Assembly: GCA_965203865.1 (NCBI GenBank)
Contig: OZ241916.1
Coordinates: forward strand, 2,294,001 to 2,358,000
Direction of reading: 5' to 3'
Source: G965200765 sp965203865
Lineage (GTDB): Bacteria; Pseudomonadota; Gammaproteobacteria; Arenicellales; JAJDZL01
DNA: 64,000 nucleotides
Notes under the pieces: generated by a model
Seen by the model: the letters and a program-made list of their open reading frames with translations, nothing else
The model's database searches: none
Told to the model about the DNA's origin: nothing
Position numbers and translations under genes: made by a program
Shown: positions 44,755-52,887 of the stretch, in pieces
Position numbering within the stretch: the stretch's first letter is position 1
Layout of the letters: each line of letters begins with the position of its first letter

Positions 44755-45794
44755 ATTACCTTGAATCTTTGTCGCAATTCTTCTCCGAGTTCCAATGCAC
44801 TCGGAGTAAACCTGTTTGGGTCCCCTTGAGCATAATCAATCCAGTAAATATCCAATAGATCAAGCAGGGTAGTCTCGAGCTCAATTCGAGATTCCGCGGC
44901 TAGAGTAATTTCAAAGTCTCCCTTGATTACATAAATATAACTTTTGGGGCAGAACTCTACCTGATACAGCAACGGCGGGGTGGCCCGATAGCGCTTACCT
45001 GCAAGCTCAATCTCCGAAATCTCAATTGACGCTGTATCGACTTCCCCGACCCGGTCAACTTTATCTATTGAGATCGGACCTTTCTCATCGTAGGTCACCA
45101 TGCCGTAGGCATGAACCAAGTTCCGAGGATTTTTCAAAATCAGGCTTTCAGCATTTTCTGCATCGCCGTAGAATACTTTCAACAGACGATTGCCTTTCGG
45201 CTTCAGCCACATGGTTCGACTTTCAAAGTCCACCCGCCTAAGGACTCCAGTTACCACATGTTCGAAGCGTTCAACTTCCTTCTCGGGCAGGCTTTTTTCA
45301 ACTTCGGCAAGTTTTCTCGCGAATTTTTCCCTGGAAAACGAGACTTGATGACCACCACTTTGGACTGTAAACCTGAGCCCGGAGGTTTCCGGCGGCGATG
45401 CATTTCGAAGTGAGTCCAAGACCGCACCACGGTAGTCAGCATTCGGCAGAAGATTCGCCAAGAACTTGGAGGAGGAGGCGTTCAAGCCTTTCGCAATTTT
45501 TTGAAATAGCTGATCTACTGCACTAATCTGTTCATCATCAACACCCACTTCGCCTATGCTCAATGACAACACAAAGCTTCCTTTCTCAGGTGGCTCGTCG
45601 CAAATCAAAGCGAACCGCGCCTGCTCTTCCTGGCTCAAAGATGCGTTCGGCTTCATACCGTTGTTAAATTTCGCCAACAGGTAGACCACTCGCTGCAGCT
45701 GAATTACAGCATTCGCCACGGCCTCCCCTGTCAACGCTGATCGTCGACCAGCAGCTTGGTCGAAATGCAATTGAATGGTTCGAGATTCTTTCAT
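44751..45794 (-). CDS. Long antitoxin-like protein, family B (partner of HicA-like toxin)
   Basis: A 347-residue soluble protein homologous to the one at 21371-22288. Shared landmarks in order: an N-terminal helix (VANAVIQLQRVVYLLAKF), AVLDSLRNASPPETSG, a beta segment VVTGVLRRVDFESRTMWLKP and LVHAYGMVTYDEKGPISID, then the extra C-terminal part specific to this member (YVIKGDFEITLAAESRIELE, DPNRFTPSALELGEELRQRF). Its stop overlaps the start of a HicA-like gene. The scaffold is thus used with two different toxin types, with the C-terminal tail differing most, as expected if that part contacts the toxin. No HTH motif is obvious. Confidence 0.6.
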   Translation of the reverse strand: MKESRTIQLHFDQAAGRRSALTGEAVANAVIQLQRVVYLLAKFNNGMKPNASLSQEEQARFALICDEPPEKGSFVLSLSIGEVGVDDEQISAVDQLFQKIAKGLNASSSKFLANLLPNADYRGAVLDSLRNASPPETSGLRFTVQSGGHQVSFSREKFARKLAEVEKSLPEKEVERFEHVVTGVLRRVDFESRTMWLKPKGNRLLKVFYGDAENAESLILKNPRNLVHAYGMVTYDEKGPISIDKVDRVGEVDTASIEISEIELAGKRYRATPPLLYQVEFCPKSYIYVIKGDFEITLAAESRIELETTLLDLLDIYWIDYAQGDPNRFTPSALELGEELRQRFKVI

Positions 45795-46285
45795 TGGAGT
45801 CGCATGTAGTGATTAATGAACAGTATGGTATTACATTCCACCATTAAACTGAAAATGATTCAAGTGTATGTATGATTCAGTGTTTCCCCATTGGAAGACA
45901 ACCATGATACACGACTGTCTCATCCCCAAGGTATGAAATGATCGAGGCGGCAGCCGCTTCCTCAATCACTTTTCCAAGTGTTACATAATAGAAGTTGGCG
46001 GTGCAACCGGTATCTAAATAACTCATCTTGGGTTGTGATAATATTTTCTATTGCAGAACTGCTTTGTGCTTCTTGCAACGTTAAAGTGGAAATCAGTATA
46101 TTTTCATTTGGAATTGTACGTGCAACTCCTTTGAGTTCGGCTAAATTTCGATGTGCCTAGACTAACAAACGCAATACTCTACTTGATTCAAGGTTTTGAG
46201 TTGGCGGGAAAGGCACTAGTCTATCGATATCCATATTTACCATTTCACAATCAGTTGCTTATTACTAGTTTATTTTACTAACAAT
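45795..46285. other. Intergenic stretch at the island/core boundary
   Basis: About 490 bp with no convincing open frame. Together with the array that follows it separates the last toxin-antitoxin locus from rppH. Confidence 0.4.
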
Positions 46286-46392
46286 GTGTTCATTTTTCCT
46301 CTTTTTTGAACACTTCGAGACCAATGTGTTCATTTTTGGCGATTTCTGAACACTTTGTGCAGGACATGTTCATTTTCCCCTTTTTTGAACAC
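46286..46392. repeat. Array of three inverted repeats with exact 40-bp period
   Basis: GTGTTCA and TGAACAC are paired across a 14-base T-rich loop at 46286-46313 and 46326-46353; the third unit, at 46366-46392, has ATGTTCA on its left arm. The units are separated by 12-base spacers. The period (46286, 46326, 46366) is exact while loops and spacers vary, so selection appears to hold the dyads. It lies about 55 bases past the 3' end of rppH. An operator array is more likely than a terminator, as no T-run follows the right arms. Confidence 0.65.
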
Positions 46393-46446
46393 TAATATTA
46401 CGGTGTTGTGGCTATAGCGTTATATCTATTTCGAAAAACTTTGAGG

Positions 46447-46923
46447 TCAGAAAATGTAACGCTCAAGCTCCTCCAAAGCTTGGTGATAAACTTTTCTCTT
46501 AAACTGGATGACTTGACTAGCCGGAACCCAGTAATCAACCCACTCCCAGTCGTCAAATTCAGGGTGCTCTGAACAATCCAGGCAAAAATCCGACTCGCTA
46601 CCAACAAATTCCAGCAAAAACCACTTTTGCATTTGTCCTCGAATTTTCCTTTTGCTATTTCTTTGAAACTCGGGGGGAATATCATACTTAAGCCAATCTT
46701 TGGTTGAACCTGTCAATTTGACATGCACCTGGCTCAATCCCAATTCTTCATTCAGTTCGCGATAGACTGCCTCTAGTACGGTTTCATTCGGACCAACACC
46801 ACCTTGCGGAAACTGCCAGCCATCATGGTTTATACGACGCGCCCATAGCACCTGACCTTGCTTGTTCCATAAAACAATGCCAACATTTTTCCTGTATTCA
46901 ACCGTGTTAATACCCGACTTCAT
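46447..46923 (-). CDS. rppH: RNA pyrophosphohydrolase RppH (NudH)
   Basis: About 158 residues from the ATG at 46923 (a TTG at 46938 is possible but would give an N-terminal extension not usual in the family). The Nudix box reads GGVGPNETVLEAVYRELNEELG, which I cite by its ends, at about residues 38-60; NVGIVLWNKQGQVLWARR and WQFPQGG precede it as in RppH. The enzyme removes pyrophosphate from the 5' end of mRNA to start decay. It lies downstream of dsrK, about 170 bases away, in the same orientation, and marks the start of the core-genome part of the window. Confidence 0.9.
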   Translation of the reverse strand: MKSGINTVEYRKNVGIVLWNKQGQVLWARRINHDGWQFPQGGVGPNETVLEAVYRELNEELGLSQVHVKLTGSTKDWLKYDIPPEFQRNSKRKIRGQMQKWFLLEFVGSESDFCLDCSEHPEFDDWEWVDYWVPASQVIQFKRKVYHQALEELERYIF

Positions 46924-47093
46924 ACCAGTTTGGTTCAAAATTGGTTCGCATAAATAATATATTTGCAGTATATCATAGCAAATATTCTTCCAACTTTTTA
47001 GAGTTCGGAAAGGGTATTGAGTCAGCCTGAGCTCAAAATTCCCGTCAAGCCAAAATTACGATAACGATTAATTTCAGTCTACGCAGGCAATTC

Positions 47094-48515
47094 TTATTCT
47101 TTCAGTAAAACTGCATCGCCTACAATTTGATGCAAGCTGACAATCATGCCCATATCCAGCCCGAACTTTGGCAAAACACCCGTAAACTGGCTCTTGCATA
47201 TCGCGCAAATTGCCGCCATGTGTGTAACGCCATGCTCTTCAATCACCTTTTCCAGCGCATTGATTCTGGGCTTCGCACCACTAACCCTTACCTCCATTAA
47301 CTCATCTGCCAGCATTCCGCCCCCTCCGCCGCAACAGAATGTATTTTCGCGAATTGATTCTCGCGCCATATCTACAAAGTTTGCACACGAAGCTTTCAGG
47401 AGTTCACGAGGAATTCGATAAACATCGGTAGGCTTGTTGCCCATCTTGGCCCCTCGCGCTACATTGCAGGAATCGTGATATGTTAGAACCTTGTCGGCAT
47501 GCACCGAAGGATCAAGTTTCAATCTCCCTTGCTGGAGCAAGTCAAATGTTAACTCGCAAATATGCAATGGCTGAATTGGACTTCGCTCCTTTAATTGCAA
47601 CCCCTGCCAATAGTTGCTTGCGACTCTCCATGCGTGTCCGCATTCCCCAACGACAATTTTTTGTACAGCCAAGTCGTCAATTGCATTTGCAACTCTGTCA
47701 CCAAGATATTTCATCTCTTCTTTGCTGCCGATAAACAGTCCAAAATTGGCGGCTTCTGATGCGACCGAGCTAAGAGTCCAGGAAATACCTGCTTGATGAA
47801 ATACCTTTGCAGTGCCAATCAGCCCATCAACATGGGGCTCTGCATACAAATCAGCGGATGGAACAATGAGCAATACTTCTGCGTCTTGCTCATCAAGCGG
47901 GAATCGCACATTGACCCCTGTATCTTCAAAGACTTCTTCCTCAAGACTTTCAAGCGTATTCTTGATCGCCGCTTCCGGCATACCTAAATTGTTGCCTGTC
48001 TTGTGTACATTCTCCAGTACAGTATGAATATGCTTTTGTCGCAGTCCCACTGCATCCAGAACCGCTCTCCCTGCCATCGTTATTTCAGCAGTGTCAATTC
48101 CAAACGGGCAAAAAACCGCGCATCTTCGACATTCCGAGCATTGGTAATAGTACGTACTCCAGTCTTCCAAAAGTTCTTCCGTTAAATCCATTGCCCCCAC
48201 CAGCTTCGGAAACAATCTGCCTGTAGTCGTGAAATACCGCCGATAAACGCCCCGAATCAGGTCTTGACGCGCAACCGGCATGTTTTTGGGGTCGCCATTT
48301 CCCAGAAAGTAATGGCACTTGTCTGTACAGGCACCGCATTTGACGCAAGAATCCAGAAAGACCCGCAATGCCCGATTGGACTCAACAACACTGCCCAAAG
48401 TTTTAATGGCTGTTTCTTTCCAATCCTGCGGCAAGCCGTTGTTTGCATCTTTAGTCAAATACGGCTTTATATGAGCAGAAGCATTGAACTGAACTGAAAC
48501 CTTTTTCTTCTCCAT
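47094..48515 (-). CDS. dsrK: DsrK, iron-sulfur heterodisulfide-reductase-like subunit
   Basis: A 473-residue cytoplasmic protein related to HdrD. Two [4Fe-4S] sites occur at CVKCGACTDKC (about 57-67) and CSECRRCAVFCP (about 125-136). The C-terminal CCG-type region has CGHAW (about 298), ENTFCCGGGGGML (about 392-404) and CAICKSQF (about 440), for a non-cubane cluster. DsrK, with the membrane subunit DsrM, passes electrons between the DsrC trisulfide and the quinone pool in Dsr sulfur oxidation. The gene is 7 bases after dsrM, so DsrMK is a coupled pair. Confidence 0.92.
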   Translation of the reverse strand: MEKKKVSVQFNASAHIKPYLTKDANNGLPQDWKETAIKTLGSVVESNRALRVFLDSCVKCGACTDKCHYFLGNGDPKNMPVARQDLIRGVYRRYFTTTGRLFPKLVGAMDLTEELLEDWSTYYYQCSECRRCAVFCPFGIDTAEITMAGRAVLDAVGLRQKHIHTVLENVHKTGNNLGMPEAAIKNTLESLEEEVFEDTGVNVRFPLDEQDAEVLLIVPSADLYAEPHVDGLIGTAKVFHQAGISWTLSSVASEAANFGLFIGSKEEMKYLGDRVANAIDDLAVQKIVVGECGHAWRVASNYWQGLQLKERSPIQPLHICELTFDLLQQGRLKLDPSVHADKVLTYHDSCNVARGAKMGNKPTDVYRIPRELLKASCANFVDMARESIRENTFCCGGGGGMLADELMEVRVSGAKPRINALEKVIEEHGVTHMAAICAICKSQFTGVLPKFGLDMGMIVSLHQIVGDAVLLKE

Positions 48516-48522
48516 GGCAGTG

Positions 48523-49209
48523 CTATATTCTTGGTGCGTTTCGCTGGTTGTGACTGGGACTGAAAAACGCCCCTGGGAAATGAATCAACTTGCTGAACGG
48601 GAAAATTGCAACAAGAACAATAACACATCCCAGATGAAACAGCAGCAAAGGATCAGTTGGAATTTCTATCGGAGAAAGGTTTCGTATGCCTAGAACAAAC
48701 TGGCGAACTCCAATGATGTCCGTATGGAACTTGTAACGAAGCAGCAGTCCAGATATGCCAATTCCAATCAACAACAGTAGCATTAGATGATCAGACGGGG
48801 TTGATATATAGCGGATGCGATCGACAAGCAACCTCCTGCCCCACAGCCCGAATAAAGATAGTAACATGATCCATGACGCATAGTCGCCAATCGGAAACAT
48901 CCAAATTACCCAGTGCCAAATCGGATCGGTAACAAAAAACAAATGCCGGAGCAAAACTACAGCGAGCGCATAGTGGAACAGCCAGCCAAATACCCAAGTC
49001 CATTTGCTAGCCCGAAAAAGGCTTTCAAACAAGATTGCTTCCCGCAGCAATCTGAATACAACTCCCGACCATGTCATGGGAGCCGGGGGAACTGGAATCA
49101 CATAAGGTGCCGGAGTTCTTGCATACTGCAGCACCTTGAAAATGAGTCCGCCAATCAGCAACAGGATTGCCAAATAAATCCCGGCGGCAAATATTATGGA
49201 AATTACCAA
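48523..49209 (-). CDS. dsrM: DsrM, membrane cytochrome b subunit
   Basis: A 228-residue NarI-like membrane protein with about five helices: an N-terminal IIFAAGIYLAILLLIGGLIF segment, WVFGWLFHYALAVVLLRHLF, YASWIMLLSLFGLW, LMLLLLIGIGISGLLL and LFHLGCVIVLVAIFPF. His residues in the second helix (WLFHYA and LLRHLF), in PSDHLM and in the last helix (LFHLG, SKLIHF) are the expected haem b ligands. It reduces or oxidises quinone together with DsrK. Spacing to dsrC is 45 bases. Confidence 0.9.
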   Translation of the reverse strand: MVISIIFAAGIYLAILLLIGGLIFKVLQYARTPAPYVIPVPPAPMTWSGVVFRLLREAILFESLFRASKWTWVFGWLFHYALAVVLLRHLFFVTDPIWHWVIWMFPIGDYASWIMLLSLFGLWGRRLLVDRIRYISTPSDHLMLLLLIGIGISGLLLRYKFHTDIIGVRQFVLGIRNLSPIEIPTDPLLLFHLGCVIVLVAIFPFSKLIHFPGAFFSPSHNQRNAPRI

Positions 49210-49254
49210 GGGTTCAAACTCTTGAGACTGAGCTTATCCGCCTGTTGAATTGAT

Positions 49255-49587
49255 CTAGATGCACCCCGTTGGCTTGGGCAAGCCCGCGTAGCGGCATGCC
49301 TGCTTTGCAGGACCTAGCGGAAAAAGATCATACAAATATGGAGTGTTCGCCTTTTCCCTGCCTAGTTGCTTTCCCATCTGCCGCACCAATATTCGAACCG
49401 GCGGCGCAATTCCGAATTGAGAATAGTAGTCACGCAGAATTTGAATCGCTGTCCAGTGGTCTGACTCCAGGACGATCCCGTCTTCCTCAGCCATTTTCTC
49501 GGCGAGTTTCTCCGTCCAAAGATCAGGTTCTTGCAGAAACCCCTCCTCGTCCGTTTCATATGTTTTTCCATCCAGAATCAGCGACAT
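49255..49587 (-). CDS. dsrC: DsrC, sulfur carrier protein
   Basis: A 110-residue protein. The flexible C-terminal arm ends LGPAKQACRYAGLPKPTGCI with both conserved Cys residues (about 98 and 109), the pair that defines DsrC; TusE has only the last one. The body (GRILRDYYSQFG-like helix, VRILVRQMGKQLG) also fits. DsrC carries sulfur as a persulfide/trisulfide between DsrEFH, the sulfite reductase DsrAB and the DsrMK complex. It lies in the standard order E-F-H-C-M-K. Confidence 0.92.
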   Translation of the reverse strand: MSLILDGKTYETDEEGFLQEPDLWTEKLAEKMAEEDGIVLESDHWTAIQILRDYYSQFGIAPPVRILVRQMGKQLGREKANTPYLYDLFPLGPAKQACRYAGLPKPTGCI

Positions 49588-49599
49588 GCCTATACTCCG

Positions 49600-49902
49600 C
49601 TAAAGCCAGGAATGGACCGAATCGTTTTCAACTGCAAGCGAAACAAATCCGGCGTAGTCCACTTTTTGAATCCCCTGGATTAAATTCATCTTGTCCAAGC
49701 CGCGAGCCTTAAGATCAGGCTCCAATACATACACTTGATGAATGTCCAACGCCCCTTTCACGATATTTGCAATTTCGGAATTTTCTATTGCTGCATAAAC
49801 ACCGTCTTCAATGAGCAGTATATCGCTGCCCGCAGCGGCCAGTCGCAGGCAGCTGGACAGCGAGTTTTTTTCAAACGGCGATTTGTTCACAGTATGAAGC
49901 AT
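49600..49902 (-). CDS. dsrH: DsrH, sulfurtransferase subunit
   Basis: A 100-residue DsrE-fold subunit, MLHTVNKSPFEKNSLSSCLR at the front with the conserved Cys about 18, then GSDILLIEDGVYAAIENS. With DsrE and DsrF it forms a hexamer that receives sulfane sulfur and transfers it to DsrC. It is 12 bases upstream of dsrC and 6 bases downstream of dsrF. Confidence 0.88.
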   Translation of the reverse strand: MLHTVNKSPFEKNSLSSCLRLAAAGSDILLIEDGVYAAIENSEIANIVKGALDIHQVYVLEPDLKARGLDKMNLIQGIQKVDYAGFVSLAVENDSVHSWL

Positions 49903-49908
49903 ATCGGA

Positions 49909-50304
49909 CTAGAATTGAAGCAGTACATCTTGCTGCGCCATAAGTTCCGAAAGCTTTTCAGCCGGCACAAACTCTATCGCATTTTCTAAATCATCCATCG
50001 GAATTTCAATCAAATCGCTCTTGACTAGTCCCCTGCTATTCAGTGATTCTTCTTCCACGTAAAGTTTTCCAATATCAAAATCAGGAAGCGCTTTGAAACC
50101 TTTGGTGAACTGCTTCATCCCAATGGAAGCCGGATCTTGATACTTTGCGAGCTGATAAATTCCGTCATCAATGAATGCAACACTTATATCCTGACCAAAT
50201 GCCGACCCCATTAGCATCAACTCCATGGCTTCGAACGCGTAGATAGTACCATAGGGTGCGCGTCGGCAAACATACATAAACTTTTTTGTCTTGGAGGGGT
50301 TCAT
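49909..50304 (-). CDS. dsrF: DsrF, sulfurtransferase subunit
   Basis: A 131-residue subunit of the DsrEFH complex: RRAPYGTIYAFEAMELMLMG then DISVAFIDDGIYQLAKYQ. The front matches TusC/DsrF, which lacks the catalytic Cys used by DsrE. Its start overlaps the dsrE stop by one base, showing tight coupling. Confidence 0.88.
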   Translation of the reverse strand: MNPSKTKKFMYVCRRAPYGTIYAFEAMELMLMGSAFGQDISVAFIDDGIYQLAKYQDPASIGMKQFTKGFKALPDFDIGKLYVEEESLNSRGLVKSDLIEIPMDDLENAIEFVPAEKLSELMAQQDVLLQF

Positions 50305-50699
50305 CAGTCACCAAATACTATTGTTCTATCTGCCAAAATACTGCCTTCGATAAACTGCCCAAGGCCTGCCACCTTGAAGTTTTGGTGAACGTTGTTGCTG
50401 TCCAAATTAAAGCGTTTCGCTTCTTCTTCGTCCAGCATGCCCCTGCGCTGTCCTGCTGCCACGCAGACTACCATGTCTATTTCATGTTCCTTTGCAAGCT
50501 CTGCCCAACGAGCCATTACATTACGATCATCTATGGGAGGCGCACCCAATCGTGTACTGTTGTATACACCGTCATGGTAAAAGAATACCCGTACCACTTC
50601 ATGCCCCGACTCAATGGCCGCTTGCGTAAACAGATACGCAGAGTCCGAAGCCTGATGCGTATAGGGTCCTTCGTTGACCAAAACATTAATTTTCATTAA
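50304..50699 (-). CDS. dsrE: DsrE, sulfurtransferase catalytic subunit
   Basis: About 131 residues from ATG 50699 (start at MKINVLVNEGPYTHQASD, matching the family; an in-frame codon at 50717 would add six residues). The active-site Cys is in DMVVCVAAGQRRGM (about 78), and VNEGPYTHQASDSAY at the N-terminus is strongly DsrE-like. DsrE binds the sulfur to be passed to DsrC. It is the first gene of the cluster; in other sulfur oxidisers dsrAB come just before it, but here the next gene is a divergent M48 peptidase. Confidence 0.9.
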   Translation of the reverse strand, partial: LMKINVLVNEGPYTHQASDSAYLFTQAAIESGHEVVRVFFYHDGVYNSTRLGAPPIDDRNVMARWAELAKEHEIDMVVCVAAGQRRGMLDEEEAKRFNLDSNNVHQNFKVAGLGQFIEGSILADRTIVFGD

Positions 50700-50871
50700 A
50701 CCATTACCATGTTCCAATAGTGTACATTGTACTGAAGTTGTCAGGCATCTCTCATTATTCGCATATTAGCACCATTGCTTTTCGGTGCCGAATGCATGCT
50801 GATTTTGCTGTACAATGAAGAATATGAAGGCAACTACCGATGTTTAACTCAATTCATGAAATTCTTTCAGT

Positions 50872-52326
50872 ATGAATACCCGAAAACGTAGCCTCTATTT
50901 GATGTCACTTCGATTTGCAATCACATGCCTGTGTGCGCTTGCAATATCGGCAACCAGCTACTCTCAAAATGATCTGACGGGTAATCAATCAGATATTCCG
51001 CCGGTACTCACAAACCTTCAAGAGCAGCGAATGGCCCGGCAATTCCTCAAAATTGTCAAGGCGCAAAAAATATTCGCAACCGACTCCCAGTTGCAATCCT
51101 ATATCAATTCTCTGGCGAAAAAATTGGCAGCCCAAGTCAGGGGCTATACCGGCAACTACCAATTTTACATTCTTGACGACCCGATTGTTAATGCTTTTGC
51201 GGGGCCTGGTGCAATATTCTTCATCAACACGGGGTTAATCGACCTTGCAAATACAGAGGGTGAATTGGCATCTGTGCTTGCTCATGAAATCGCGCATCAC
51301 TCCCAGCATCATTTGGCGCAGCTTTTTGAGAAGCAAAAGGCGACCCAGATCCCGGCTCTCATTGCAATTATCGCCGGACTTGCAGCGGGCAGTTCGGATG
51401 GTGTTACAGCATCCGCTGCTGTTATCGCCGCACAGACAGAACTCATAATTGACTACACGAATGTGCTAGAGCGCGAGGCAGATGTGATTGGACTCCAGAT
51501 TCTTACGGATGCAGGCTATGATGCCCGCAACCTGAGCAATTTCCTGAAAGGACTGGAAAGCTGGCTACGTAAAAGCGGTGCCCGGCAACGAACCATTCAT
51601 AACACTCACCCGGTAACGCCTGAACGAATCGCATATGTAGAAAATCGTGCCAAAAATTTCAAAAACACTCTTGAACGCGAAAATTCTGCGGAATTTTTTC
51701 TCGCCAAAGCGCGAACGAATGCAATCTATAACTGGAAGCCAGAAAAAACTGCTGAATTATTCAAGATAAATTTGGAATCTGGAAAAGCAGAACAACAAAG
51801 CGCAAATCGCTATGGCTACGCCTTGTCGTTAATGAAGGACCGCGATTTCAATCAGGCAAGAAGTGAAATCGAACAGTTGCTTTTGGCAGAGCCTCGCAAC
51901 AAGTGGTATCTGCTCGCTGCAGCGGAAATTGAGTTGGCTGCAGACAATCCGGGGAAGGCCGAGCGTTTACTGACGAATGCAAGCGAGTGGCTTCGTTCGA
52001 ACCTCGCCTTGATTGAACTGCAGACAACTGCGCTGTTGAGACTGGACCGTGCTAAAGAAGCGCAGAAATTCATCCGCAAGCAAATCATCAAGCATCCAAA
52101 CTCGGCAGCATTCTACAAGCTTCACGCTCAGGCATCGAGTGCTGCAAACGATCGGCTAGACTCGCATCTGTCTCTTTCCGAATACCACTTTCTGCTGGGA
52201 AATTTACGGGAATCACTAAACCAGCTGCGCATTGCCGAGCAATACACTGCAGACGACTTCTATACAATTGAAACCATCAAAGAGAAAATTCGACAGGTAA
52301 AACAGGAAATCGAGTGGAGGTCCTAG
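50872..52326 (+). CDS. Periplasmic M48 metallopeptidase with TPR repeats (BepA/YfgC-like)
   Basis: A 484-residue protein with an N-terminal signal (about 1-32: basic start, LRFAITCLCALAISATSYS core). The M48 zinc motif is SVLAHEIAHHSQHH (about 136-149, HExxH), and the third ligand Glu lies in LEREADVIGLQILTDAGYD (about 199-217). The C-terminal half consists of TPR-like repeats (from about residue 300). This is the arrangement of BepA, which helps or degrades outer-membrane proteins such as LptD during assembly. It is divergent from dsrE and the next gene starts right after its stop. Confidence 0.85.
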   Translation: MNTRKRSLYLMSLRFAITCLCALAISATSYSQNDLTGNQSDIPPVLTNLQEQRMARQFLKIVKAQKIFATDSQLQSYINSLAKKLAAQVRGYTGNYQFYILDDPIVNAFAGPGAIFFINTGLIDLANTEGELASVLAHEIAHHSQHHLAQLFEKQKATQIPALIAIIAGLAAGSSDGVTASAAVIAAQTELIIDYTNVLEREADVIGLQILTDAGYDARNLSNFLKGLESWLRKSGARQRTIHNTHPVTPERIAYVENRAKNFKNTLERENSAEFFLAKARTNAIYNWKPEKTAELFKINLESGKAEQQSANRYGYALSLMKDRDFNQARSEIEQLLLAEPRNKWYLLAAAEIELAADNPGKAERLLTNASEWLRSNLALIELQTTALLRLDRAKEAQKFIRKQIIKHPNSAAFYKLHAQASSAANDRLDSHLSLSEYHFLLGNLRESLNQLRIAEQYTADDFYTIETIKEKIRQVKQEIEWRS

Positions 52327-52887
52327 ATGCCCCGAAAGTACGAGGAATCTCGATTTGCGTGGGGCTTGACCGGGTCCGGGCATTTCCTTGAAGAATGCCT
52401 GGAATATCTGATGGCAATAGAAAACGTGGATGTTTTTCTGAGCCGTGCTGTCGAAGAAGTGCTGGTAATGTACAAATACATTGACAAGCTTCGAGAGTCA
52501 GGTATCCGAATGTTCCACGATTCAACCGCAAGCGCCGTCCCTGTAGGACAATTGTACGAGGGCAACTACCATACACTGATTGTTGCACCGGCGACTTCCA
52601 ACACCATCGCAAAATGCGTGGCGGGTATTTCTGACACGCTAATTACCAATATATTTGCACAGGCAGGAAAATGCAGAATCCCGTGCATAGTTTACGCATG
52701 CGATACAGAACCTGTCGTGATCACACCGGCACCCGGAAAAATGGTTACTGTCTATCCGCGCAAAGTTGATTTGGACTGTACAAAAAAAATCGGCAAATTT
52801 GAACATACAACTTTAACTACAAGCATGGAAGAGTTGCAAGCCGCCGTAGAGGATCGAATGAAATGCCTGAACATATCCTCTTTCTGA
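52327..52887 (+). CDS. Archaeal-type flavoprotein (AfpA/DmrB-like) of H4MPT metabolism
   Basis: A 186-residue flavoprotein of the HFCD type: FAWGLTGSGHFLEECLEY (about 10-27) for FMN binding, VDVFLSRAVEEVLVMYKY, and LIVAPATSNTIAKCVAGISD (about 84-103). Related proteins in methanogens and methylotrophs reduce dihydromethanopterin or donate electrons for it. It starts zero bases after the M48 stop and overlaps the next gene by 25 bases, so it is co-translated with other H4MPT-pathway genes. The exact reaction is inferred from family and context. Confidence 0.78.
   Translation: MPRKYEESRFAWGLTGSGHFLEECLEYLMAIENVDVFLSRAVEEVLVMYKYIDKLRESGIRMFHDSTASAVPVGQLYEGNYHTLIVAPATSNTIAKCVAGISDTLITNIFAQAGKCRIPCIVYACDTEPVVITPAPGKMVTVYPRKVDLDCTKKIGKFEHTTLTTSMEELQAAVEDRMKCLNISSF

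Noticed and set aside
45026..45442. Open frames antisense to the long antitoxin-like gene
   Set aside because: They are shadows of the real minus-strand frame, which has a homologue at 21371-22288.
46286..46392. Possible CRISPR array
   Set aside because: Only three units with 12-base spacers, repeats that are themselves variable in the loop, and no cas genes anywhere in the window.
47146..48497. Several plus-strand frames opposite dsrK
   Set aside because: dsrK has all its cluster-binding Cys motifs; the opposite frames are short and without motifs.
49255..49587. TusE instead of DsrC
   Set aside because: Both C-terminal cysteines are present and the gene lies in the dsrEFHCMK order, so DsrC is preferred.
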